A stretch of 21,906 nucleotides of DNA, taken from the NCBI GenBank assembly GCA_002817055.1, contig MUCU01000010.1, positions 1 to 21,906 of the forward strand. Reading direction: 5' to 3'. Below are positions 1 to 6,609 of the stretch, piece by piece; position 1 is the stretch's first letter; every line of letters begins with the position of its first letter. Under the pieces are notes generated by a model, which saw only the letters and a list, made by a program, of their open reading frames with translations, was not told the DNA's origin and made no database searches. This DNA comes from SAR202 cluster bacterium Io17-Chloro-G7. Lineage in GTDB: Bacteria > Chloroflexota > Dehalococcoidia > UBA3495. A program made the position numbers and the translations under genes.

Positions 1-330
1 CCTTATTCGATCCACCTGATTCGATCCACCTGCCAACCTATCCGCTAGATGTTCCCAGGTGTCAATGGACGGATTATCGGACCATTTGGAGCAGTGTAAC
101 ATGAGCCTAAGTCGAATTGAGTGGAAGAGTTGAGTGGAGATGAGAACCAGTCTGGGTCTTAGGCTATTGCGCCACGTTGGTTCCAGCGGCAAAACGCATG
201 AGAGTATGCGCAACTCCCGATGCCCGTATCACCTTGACGGTGACTGATTTTGTCCTTATCCTCTATGGGCATCGGAGACCCTTATGCGCTATGGTGACGC
301 TGAAATTCCATTAGCTTTTGGGAGCCCAAT
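1..330. other. Intergenic region with two short tandem duplications
   Basis: I see no credible gene in this stretch. It holds a perfect 14-bp tandem duplication (attcgatccacctg) at 5-18 and 19-32. A 13-bp imperfect duplication with core ttgagtgga lies at 117-129 and 130-142. The open frames on the minus strand here are read-through of the opposite strand of the next gene. The promoter of the DUF35 gene should lie in the last 100 bases, but I could not assign clear -35/-10 boxes. Confidence 0.5.
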
Positions 331-762
331 ATGACCCAACCGGCGCAAGACCTGCCTCCCATACCACCGCCGCTGCCCCAACCCGAGTCCGACTTCTACT
401 GGGAAAAGTGCAAGGCCAACGAGCTTTGGCTGCGCCATTGCAAAAGCTGCGATCAGGCATACTTCTACCCTAGGGACATTTGCCCCGTTTGCTTTTCCAG
501 GGACACGGACTGGATTCAAAGCAGCGGACGGGGTACGCTTCACACGTTTGCCATTGTCCACCGCGGCCCTACCCCGGTATTCCGCGACCGCGTGCCCTAC
601 GTTGGCGCCATTGTGGAAGTAGAAAGCGGCGCCCGTATCCCGACAAACTTGGTTGACATTGAACCAGACCCTGAAAAGATAAAAATCGGGATGCCGGTCG
701 AGGTGGTTTTTCAAGAAATCGATGAAAAGATCAGCCTCCCCATGTTCCGGCCAGCTTCCTAA
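331..762 (+). CDS. Zn-ribbon/OB-fold (DUF35-type) acyl-CoA-binding protein
   Basis: This 143-residue protein has a Pro-rich N-terminus (residues 9-18). It is followed by the FYWEKCKANELWLRHC-type helix typical of the family and a rubredoxin-like zinc ribbon with Cys37-x2-Cys40 and Cys51-x2-Cys54. An OB-fold follows from about residue 66 to the end, including a GARIPTNLVDI-like strand. Members of the DUF35/ChsH2 family are small partners of thiolases or MaoC-type hydratases acting on acyl-CoA thioesters, and they often bind CoA or stabilise the larger subunit. No thiolase gene is adjacent: upstream there is 330 bp without a gene, and downstream is a dehydrogenase. The Shine-Dalgarno is weak (gggag, 7 bases upstream). 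The family call is secure; the substrate is unknown. Confidence 0.88.
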   Translation: MTQPAQDLPPIPPPLPQPESDFYWEKCKANELWLRHCKSCDQAYFYPRDICPVCFSRDTDWIQSSGRGTLHTFAIVHRGPTPVFRDRVPYVGAIVEVESGARIPTNLVDIEPDPEKIKIGMPVEVVFQEIDEKISLPMFRPAS

Positions 763-839
763 CATCGTGGTCGGATTTGCAGACAGGGCTCTTGGGACGA
801 TCTCCCTTACGGCTGGCTCTGCCGGTTGCCGAAAGCTAG

Positions 840-1649
840 ATGGTAAACACTGATAACTCCCCATCCTCCCTAGCTGGCAAGGTGGCGTTGGTCACCGGCG
901 GAAGCCGTGGCATTGGCCGGTCGATTTGCTTGGGATTGAGTGCCCAAGGCGCCAAGGTCGTTGTGGCATCCCGCACCGAAACCGATAACTCTGCGGACGC
1001 ACCCTACGAGAAATACGGCTCCGGCACAATCGGCGATACCTTGGCGCGCATCGAGGAGCAGGGCGGCACCGGACTTGCCGTGATGTGCGACGTTTCTCAT
1101 GCCGACGACATACGTCGATTGGTAGACACGACTCTGGACCAGTTCGGTCGGATCGACATTCTGGTATCCAATGCTGGCATCGATTGCGAGTCACCGGTGG
1201 TCGATTTGGAAATTGAAGACTTGGACCGCTGCTTGGCGGTAAATGTCCGCGGACCTGTTCTGCTATGTAAGTTTGCGCTGCCTTCCATGATTGCGACCGG
1301 TTCGGGAGGCTCTGTCTTTTGCATAACATCCGGCGCCGCCAGGGCGTACCGGTTGGGGCGGGTCGGTTATTCAATGAGCAAAGCGGCTTTGGACCGGATG
1401 TTCCTAAGCCTGGCTGAGGAAGTCCGGGACAACAACGTAGCGGTGAATGTTTTGAGTCCTGGCCGGGTGGACACCTGGATGAACCGGCGGGGCGACTGGC
1501 CCGGGACCGCCCACATCCCCATGGCCCAACCCGACGCCATTATACCGGCAGCGGTGTGGCTTGCTAACCAAAATGCCGAGAGCTTCACCGGCCAGCTAAT
1601 TGAGCGGGCCGAATTCGGGAAAACCTGGGGGCCTGGGATCCCCGTTTAG
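840..1649 (+). CDS. Short-chain dehydrogenase/reductase (SDR family)
   Basis: This is a classical SDR of 269 residues, which oxidises or reduces an alcohol/ketone with NAD(P)(H) in the cytoplasm. The Rossmann TGGSRGIG dinucleotide motif is at 19-26. The second strand ends AS-R45, which favours NADP(H) weakly. Asp84-Val85 is the adenine-ring contact, and SNAG (110-113) stands in for NNAG. The catalytic set is Asn135, Ser164, Tyr177 and Lys181. A 15-20 residue insertion (about 46-65) follows strand 2 and may shape the cofactor or substrate entrance. The C-terminal part contains the PGRVDT motif. It lies 77 bp after the DUF35 gene on the same strand, so the two may be co-transcribed and act on the same CoA or ketone intermediate. 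That link is inference. There is no strong ribosome-binding site before the ATG. Confidence 0.92.
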   Translation: MVNTDNSPSSLAGKVALVTGGSRGIGRSICLGLSAQGAKVVVASRTETDNSADAPYEKYGSGTIGDTLARIEEQGGTGLAVMCDVSHADDIRRLVDTTLDQFGRIDILVSNAGIDCESPVVDLEIEDLDRCLAVNVRGPVLLCKFALPSMIATGSGGSVFCITSGAARAYRLGRVGYSMSKAALDRMFLSLAEEVRDNNVAVNVLSPGRVDTWMNRRGDWPGTAHIPMAQPDAIIPAAVWLANQNAESFTGQLIERAEFGKTWGPGIPV

Positions 1650-1935
1650 GCTCCCAAATTCAGGTTCGATCGAGGTATCCGACGGCTGGTACGTAGAATA
1701 GCCGACTGTCGCGCCAGTTCTAGCCGGATTTGGTTGGCGTTTGTGGGAACGAGGGGTTTTGCGAATTCGAGCAATTCGGCGAAATCACGATTTGTGGCTG
1801 GCGCACTCCCAAACCAAGGACACTAGCGCTCCTCAGTTCATAGGCTTATACTTCCACGAAGCTTTTGGCCAAGGAGCCAAACGCAACCCCCGGCACCGGA
1901 CCTGAGAATTCATAGAAACAATTAAAGGAGTAACC
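1650..1935. other. Intergenic region with a strong ribosome-binding site at its end
   Basis: I see no gene in these 286 bp. Just before the next gene the sequence aaaggag (1924-1930) sits five bases from the ATG at 1936 and fixes that start. No hairpin with a T-run was found. Confidence 0.5.
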
Positions 1936-2244
1936 ATGACTACAGCAAGAGAGATAATGCAAGAAGTCGCACCCGCATTAGCCGACCTTAGCGCCGATGT
2001 TCTTTTCGGGGATGTTTGGGAGCGCCCTGGCTTGTCAAAAAGAGACCGCAGTCTGATTACGGTGGCGACATTAATCGCTCTTTACCGCACCGGCCAATTG
2101 CCCGGTCACATCGGTCGAGCCCTAGACAACGGCGTCACCAAAGAAGAAATCGGTGAGGTAATCACCCACATCGCCTTCTACGCCGGTTGGCCCACCGCCG
2201 CACAAGCATCACGAATCGCCAAAGAGGTCTACGACTCCCGTTAG
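1936..2244 (+). CDS. Carboxymuconolactone decarboxylase (CMD) family protein
   Basis: This is a 102-residue all-helical protein matching the single-domain CMD family. It has the stretch RPGLSKRDRSLITVATLIAL (about 30-49), then GQLPGHIGRALDNGVTKEEIGEVITHIAFYAGWP (about 53-86) with the conserved Gly-His, the EEIxEVI glutamates and YAGWP. It has no CxxC, so it is not an AhpD-type peroxidase-linked member. It is closer to the 4-carboxymuconolactone decarboxylase (PcaC-like) branch, which decarboxylates a lactone of aromatic ring cleavage. Many such stand-alone members have no known substrate. The length is slightly short of PcaC (about 125-130 residues). The start is well supported by an AAAGGAG site. 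The ThDP enzyme follows 124 bp downstream on the same strand. Confidence 0.87.
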   Translation: MTTAREIMQEVAPALADLSADVLFGDVWERPGLSKRDRSLITVATLIALYRTGQLPGHIGRALDNGVTKEEIGEVITHIAFYAGWPTAAQASRIAKEVYDSR

Positions 2245-2368
2245 GCAAAGGCTTTCCGATCAGCTTTAGCCCTGGAGACACATAGATAATTAGCCCTAAT
2301 TGGCCGCTTGCTCAGATAATGCTCCGCAGCCAATAAGGGGGATCAATACGGCGCACGGAGGGATCACC

Positions 2369-4039
2369 ATGCCCAGGATGACCGGAGGCCGGTTTATTGC
2401 GGAAACGATGCAAGGGTACGGGGTTACCCACGCCTTTTTGGTTCCCGTTATCGCCCGGAAAGTAATGGTGGAGATGGAGCAACTGGGCATTCAGAGGATA
2501 ATCACCCACGGGGAAAAGTCGGCGGCCTACATGGCCGATGGCTACGCTCGTGCGTCCAATCGCCCGGGCGTATGCATGGCCCAATCCGTAGGGGCAGTGA
2601 ACCTGGCAGCAGGGCTTCAAGACGCTTTCTTGGGCCTCTCGCCCGTTATTGCCATCACCGGTCACCGGCCATTGACCCATCAATACCGGAACTCATACCA
2701 AGAAATCGACCACATGCAGCCCTTCAGCGCCGTGACCAAGTACAGCGTGGTGGTGGACAGCGCTGCGCAGCTACCCCACTTGGTGCGCCAGGCGTTCCGG
2801 GAAGCAACCAGCGGCGCCACGGCCCCAGTACACTTGGACCTTCAAGGTATTTCGGGTGACTTGGTTACCGATGGTGAGGCTGACCTAGACGTCATCGTCG
2901 AAGCTGCTTTCGCCCAGCGGCCAGCGTTCCGCCCTGAGCCGGAACCTCAACTCGTCCGAGAAGCGGCCCAAGCGATTGCCAGCGCCCAGCGACCGGTGAT
3001 CATGGCCGGAGGAGGAGTAACCGCATCCGGCGCGCAAAAGGAAATCGTAGAACTGTCCGAGATGTTGTCCATACCAGTGGCCACGTCTCTAAATGCCAAG
3101 GGGACTATCCCCGAAGACCATCCTCTTTCGGTGGGCGTGGTCGGCTCCTACAGCCGCTGGTGCGCCAACCGGGTTGTTAGCGAGGCAGACTTGGTGCTGT
3201 TTGTAGGCAGCCATACCGGCAGTCAGGTGACGCTGGACTGGAAAATTCCAACCATGGGCACTCCCGTAATCCAAATCGACATAGACCCATCCGAGTTGGG
3301 ACGAAATTATCCCACTCAGGTCGCCATGCAAGGCGACGCCAAGGCCAGCGTCCGCCGCTTGATCGAAGCCATGGAACCCATGGGGGACCGCAAGGAATGG
3401 GTAGAGCGAGCCCAGCAACTGGTGCAGGAGTGGCGGGAGGACGTAGCGTCCTTGGCTCACTCGGACGCAGTGCCCATCTTGCCTGAGCGGTTGTGCACCG
3501 AGCTAACCAAGTCGCTGCCCTCGGACGCAATCTTGTTGGCGGACACCGGCCACGCAGGCATTTGGACCGGCAGCATGGTGGACTTGAAGCACCCGGAGCA
3601 GAGCTACTTGAGAGCGGCCGGTTCCTTAGGCTGGGGATTGTCCGCGGCTTTGGGCGCGAAATGCGCTGCCCCGGACCGGCCTGTGGTCTGTTTTACCGGC
3701 GACGGCGGATTCTGGTACCACATCGGCGAGTTGGAGACGGCCGTCCGTTATGGCATCAACGCCGTGACTGTGGTGAACAATAACCGGGCGCTGAACCAGA
3801 ACATGCGGGGCGACCTTCTGGCATATGAAGGTTACTCTGGCAACCCGGTCGAGCTGTTCGGTTTCACAGACGTGGACTTATCTAAGATTGCGGAGGCTAT
3901 GGGGTGCTTTGGAATCCAGGTGACCCAGCCGAACCAAATTGAGAGTGCCATAGAGCAGGCCCTGGCATCGGGCAAACCAGCGGTGGTGGAGGTTATCACG
4001 GAGACCGAGGCAATGGCGCCTGTGCCGTGGAGCCCTTAA
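2369..4039 (+). CDS. Thiamine-diphosphate-dependent enzyme, acetolactate synthase-like
   Basis: This 556-residue protein has the three-domain layout of the ThDP decarboxylase/acetohydroxyacid-synthase family: an N-terminal PYR domain, a central domain and a C-terminal PP domain. The activating glutamate is Glu49 in HGEKSAAYMADGYAR. The ThDP/Mg2+ motif starts at GDGG (444-447) and ends at NNN (470-472). An upstream TTG at 2300 is open in frame, but I chose the ATG at 2369. It has a GGAGG (2357-2361) seven bases away, and the extra 23 residues look nothing like the family. There is no regulatory (IlvN-like) subunit and no other ilv gene beside it. A catabolic 2-oxoacid or acyl-CoA decarboxylase/ligase is therefore as likely as acetolactate synthase. 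Relatives include oxalyl-CoA decarboxylase, sulfoacetaldehyde acetyltransferase and benzoylformate decarboxylase. The substrate cannot be read from the sequence. Confidence 0.88.
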   Translation: MPRMTGGRFIAETMQGYGVTHAFLVPVIARKVMVEMEQLGIQRIITHGEKSAAYMADGYARASNRPGVCMAQSVGAVNLAAGLQDAFLGLSPVIAITGHRPLTHQYRNSYQEIDHMQPFSAVTKYSVVVDSAAQLPHLVRQAFREATSGATAPVHLDLQGISGDLVTDGEADLDVIVEAAFAQRPAFRPEPEPQLVREAAQAIASAQRPVIMAGGGVTASGAQKEIVELSEMLSIPVATSLNAKGTIPEDHPLSVGVVGSYSRWCANRVVSEADLVLFVGSHTGSQVTLDWKIPTMGTPVIQIDIDPSELGRNYPTQVAMQGDAKASVRRLIEAMEPMGDRKEWVERAQQLVQEWREDVASLAHSDAVPILPERLCTELTKSLPSDAILLADTGHAGIWTGSMVDLKHPEQSYLRAAGSLGWGLSAALGAKCAAPDRPVVCFTGDGGFWYHIGELETAVRYGINAVTVVNNNRALNQNMRGDLLAYEGYSGNPVELFGFTDVDLSKIAEAMGCFGIQVTQPNQIESAIEQALASGKPAVVEVITETEAMAPVPWSP

Positions 4040-4484
4040 CCCAACTGCTGGAGGTGGGCCTTTTTAAATTTGTCTGTTTTAGTCGTAGGCAGGAGGGAAT
4101 TTTAGAGGACTGGCTTCATCCTGCTCATCTTGAACCCCAGCGAAAGGTTTAGTCGGGCTTCAATATCGCTGGGACCTTGACGGAGCCGTGATTCAAGAAG
4201 AGCAATTACGCCCTAGTTGATCCTCCTACTGCATCGAAGGAAATTCATTGAGAATGGTGGTCTTGTCGGAAGGCATGAAGCACCTGACTCTGACCGTTCT
4301 GCGACTCAAGCTGATCGAGACAAGTGGACGGTTGGCACGCCTTGCCACCTGAAACTCGACCCGCCTCCACAAATGGCCTTAAGTGTGACTTTCCTCAAAT
4401 GAGGATGCGTCGATACGGCGTCATCGCGTGGAACAGCCCTAATGCGACCGTAGTGATGCCCTATGATATGACGTGTTTGAGCTA
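4040..4484. other. Gene-free convergent intergenic region
   Basis: About 445 bp lie between two convergent genes. Two short plus-strand frames of 60-70 codons exist, but they have no ribosome-binding site and no recognisable family, so I leave them out. I found no convincing terminator hairpin. The only candidate is a very weak 4-bp AGCT/AGCT pair near the stop of the MetF-like gene. Confidence 0.4.
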
Positions 4485-5348
4485 TCAGCTTTTTGTAGCC
4501 GCGATGAACTGTTGGGCAGCCTCGTAGTTGCGAGCGCCTCCCCGGCGTATAGGCGGCATCAGATATATGTTATGTAATCCGGATTCTTGGAATTTCCAGT
4601 AGAGTTCCAGGGCAATTTCTACACCTGGCCGCCCTTGGTCCAGTTCTTGCCGGATTTTCTCAGGCACCGAGCTGAATATCACCCCGTCTTTCTCCAGGAT
4701 CTGTAGGCCAAAGAACACGGGAAGGGATAGCTCTTTTCCGGAGTCGCATTGGTAGGCCTGACGAAACCGATCCGCATCAATCACGTCAAATATGGGCTGC
4801 GACATTATGAATTCGGCCCCAGCTTCCACTTTGCGTAGGGCGAGATGGGCTTCCTCTTCAATACCTCGCCCCAAGTCAACCGTGGCTCCGATACAGAATG
4901 CCGTGGGAGAGCGAAGCTGAGAACCCCGGAAGTCGACCCCTTGGTTCAGTTCACAAACGCCAGCAATGAACTGAGTGGGGCGGGTGTCGCCGGTCTCTTT
5001 TATCAACGCTAAGTCTCGCTCGCTAAATGGGTCGCCCTGCACCACGACCACGTTTTCTAACCCTAGCAGTTGAGCGCCCAGCATCAAGGACTGCAGGGCC
5101 AGTTTGTTCATGTCTCTGGTGGCGAGGGTGAAGACCACGTCTTTCCCGAGTTGCCCGTTTATGGCCGCCGCCAGCATGGCCGAATTGACCCGTACAGCCC
5201 TACCCGGATTATAGGCAACGGAGATGAATTCGGCGTCTATGCTGGCGTTTCGCAGGACGGAATCATCACCGGAGCGGGGCGGAGAAAAGTCGCAAATAAT
5301 GCAGTTGCGGCCCGTGGCCTCGAAGCATTTTTCGGTTACTTTGGCCAT
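4485..5348 (-). CDS. Methylenetetrahydrofolate reductase (MetF)-like protein
   Basis: This is a 287-residue TIM-barrel protein of the MetF family, which reduces 5,10-methylene-THF to 5-methyl-THF with FAD. The N-terminal strand CDFSPPRSGD (19-28) is the equivalent of SFEFFPP in E. coli MetF. The mid region has ATRDMNKLALQSLMLGAQLLG, then the hallmark VVVVQGDPF, and later GAEFIMSQPIFD (family: GADFxxTQxFFD). Asp20 occupies the position of the catalytic Glu of E. coli MetF, so catalysis may be tuned differently or the substrate may differ. The length is close to the usual 290-300. The gene is second in a minus-strand pair, 29 bp downstream of the MqnA-like gene, with no good Shine-Dalgarno of its own. 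Translational coupling to the upstream gene is likely. Confidence 0.87.
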   Translation of the reverse strand: MAKVTEKCFEATGRNCIICDFSPPRSGDDSVLRNASIDAEFISVAYNPGRAVRVNSAMLAAAINGQLGKDVVFTLATRDMNKLALQSLMLGAQLLGLENVVVVQGDPFSERDLALIKETGDTRPTQFIAGVCELNQGVDFRGSQLRSPTAFCIGATVDLGRGIEEEAHLALRKVEAGAEFIMSQPIFDVIDADRFRQAYQCDSGKELSLPVFFGLQILEKDGVIFSSVPEKIRQELDQGRPGVEIALELYWKFQESGLHNIYLMPPIRRGGARNYEAAQQFIAATKS

Positions 5349-5377
5349 TACAGTGCATCCAGAAGCCTGTGATCCGC

Positions 5378-6133
5378 TTAATTCTCCAGGTTTAGCTGCT
5401 TCAGGTAACTTTGGAACAATTCAATGGCTTTTCGCTCGGAGAGACCGACAAAGAACCGGTGACCCTGAATGTATTCGACCACTTCTTTGGGTAACATCAG
5501 CAGTCTGTCCCGTGGGTCGGTCTCATGAAACAAGTTCTCTATGCCCATTTCCAACCCAACGTACAATGTGTCTTCCAACAAGAGGGAATCCGCATCGTTC
5601 AGGTCACTTCGGGCAATCCAACGTGAGAACACAAAGGGCAGACCGGTCCACTGAAACCACTCCGCCCCCAGGTCATACCGGTGGGGAAAGCCCCGCACTC
5701 CTAGGCGTCGCCGCAAGGCTGGATCGTCGGCGATCAAAAATGCCTCATGAGGATCGGACATCGGCACATACTCACCGGGTTTGACCTGGTACTTCAACGC
5801 CAGCAGCACCTGCAGCAAACGGTGGGACGTTTCGGCGCCATCCGGCAACCCTATATTCGCGCCAACCAACTCCTCTATCGGTTTCTGGGAGTACAGTAGG
5901 ACGCTCATTGCCTTTTCGGTAGTGGCAATGCAAAACCCGGAGACGGGTTTTGTCTCGTCCGCATGGCGAAAAGCATCCACCAACGGCACCGGCCCTGCGT
6001 CAATCTCTCTTTCCAATATGGCCGAAGCTACTGCACTGGGTAAAATTTCGTGGAGGCTAAGACCCCGCCGCTCCATGTCGACATAGAATGCTTCCGCATT
6101 CAGGTAAGGGACACGCGCAACCCTAAGCGTCAT
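5378..6133 (-). CDS. MqnA/MqnD-family menaquinone biosynthesis protein (chorismate dehydratase-like)
   Basis: This 251-residue protein has the periplasmic-binding-protein-like fold of MqnA, the enzyme that converts chorismate to 3-enolpyruvylbenzoate at the start of the futalosine route to menaquinone. Visible signatures are VPYLNAEAFY (8-17), a DAGPVP segment (45-50) in the place of the family's DxGxxPS, SVLLYS (77-82), ETSHRLL (101-107), IADDPAL (134-140; family IGDEAL), YDLGAEW (153-159) and TGLPFVFSRW (163-172). Length and order match MqnA. Several positions diverge from textbook MqnA (Ala-Asp for Gly-Asp, no PS after the Pro), so a paralogue with another substrate is possible. No mqnB, C, D or E gene is in the window. 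It is the first gene of a two-gene unit with the MetF-like gene. The ATG has no clear ribosome-binding site. Confidence 0.82.
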   Translation of the reverse strand: MTLRVARVPYLNAEAFYVDMERRGLSLHEILPSAVASAILEREIDAGPVPLVDAFRHADETKPVSGFCIATTEKAMSVLLYSQKPIEELVGANIGLPDGAETSHRLLQVLLALKYQVKPGEYVPMSDPHEAFLIADDPALRRRLGVRGFPHRYDLGAEWFQWTGLPFVFSRWIARSDLNDADSLLLEDTLYVGLEMGIENLFHETDPRDRLLMLPKEVVEYIQGHRFFVGLSERKAIELFQSYLKQLNLEN

Positions 6134-6609
6134 TAATCAACACCGCTTTATTAAATAATTTTTACTAACTTACTGTTCATGAATTGTAAATCCGGCTCAG
6201 CATCAAGTGCCGGGGTTTTTGGGGACGGTCCATTTCCTTTGGGCTAACCTCTATCAAACGACCAAAAAAGCAAACGACCAAAAAAGAAACGACCAAAAAA
6301 ACCGGCCAAACGCTGTCTTGGCTCGACGCAGCGGTCAATTAGCTAACTCGCCGCGCAAGTAGGATTTTAGGCGGCTAAGATTTCTTCGTCAAGGACAATG
6401 AGCCATTGCCAGTGTATCAATACCTGAAGATTGGTTACGAACGGCATCCGACTTCTTCGGTGCGTGGTGCGGTGTTCGACAAAGTTCCAGTGTGTCATTT
6501 GATGGGTGCTTGTCTGAATTGGGACGATCGATTCGTTGCGTGAACGCTACATGAGTCTAATTCTTCGACATGCACGTAAATATCGATTACACTGGAATTA
6601 GGAGGCCGC
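6134..6609. other. Divergent intergenic region carrying a triplicated 16-bp A-rich repeat
   Basis: This region between the divergent mqnA-like and peptidase genes must hold both promoters. A 54-codon open frame without a normal start or recognisable family lies at 6379-6543; I do not call it a gene. AT-rich DNA next to the mqnA-like start (6150-6180) could hold its promoter. The strong AGGAGG at 6600-6605 belongs to the peptidase gene. Confidence 0.5.
6255..6300 (+). repeat. Three tandem copies of a 16-bp A-rich unit
   Basis: The unit caaacgaccaaaaaag occurs perfectly at 6255-6270 and 6271-6286. A third, slightly shortened copy (aaacgaccaaaaaa) lies at 6287-6300. The A-runs recur every 16 bp rather than every 10-11, so strong phased bending is not expected. 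Confidence 0.9.

Noticed and set aside
289..864. 191-codon minus-strand frame over the DUF35 gene
   Set aside because: It lies antisense to a clear zinc-ribbon gene, has no family signature and no ribosome-binding site.
4217..4527. Two short plus-strand frames in the convergent intergenic region
   Set aside because: They overlap each other, have no ribosome-binding site, and the second runs into the MetF-like gene. No family is recognised.
6255..6300. Possible CRISPR-like or iteron array
   Set aside because: The units are directly adjacent without spacers, only three copies exist, and there is no replication or Cas gene nearby. A simple slippage array fits better.
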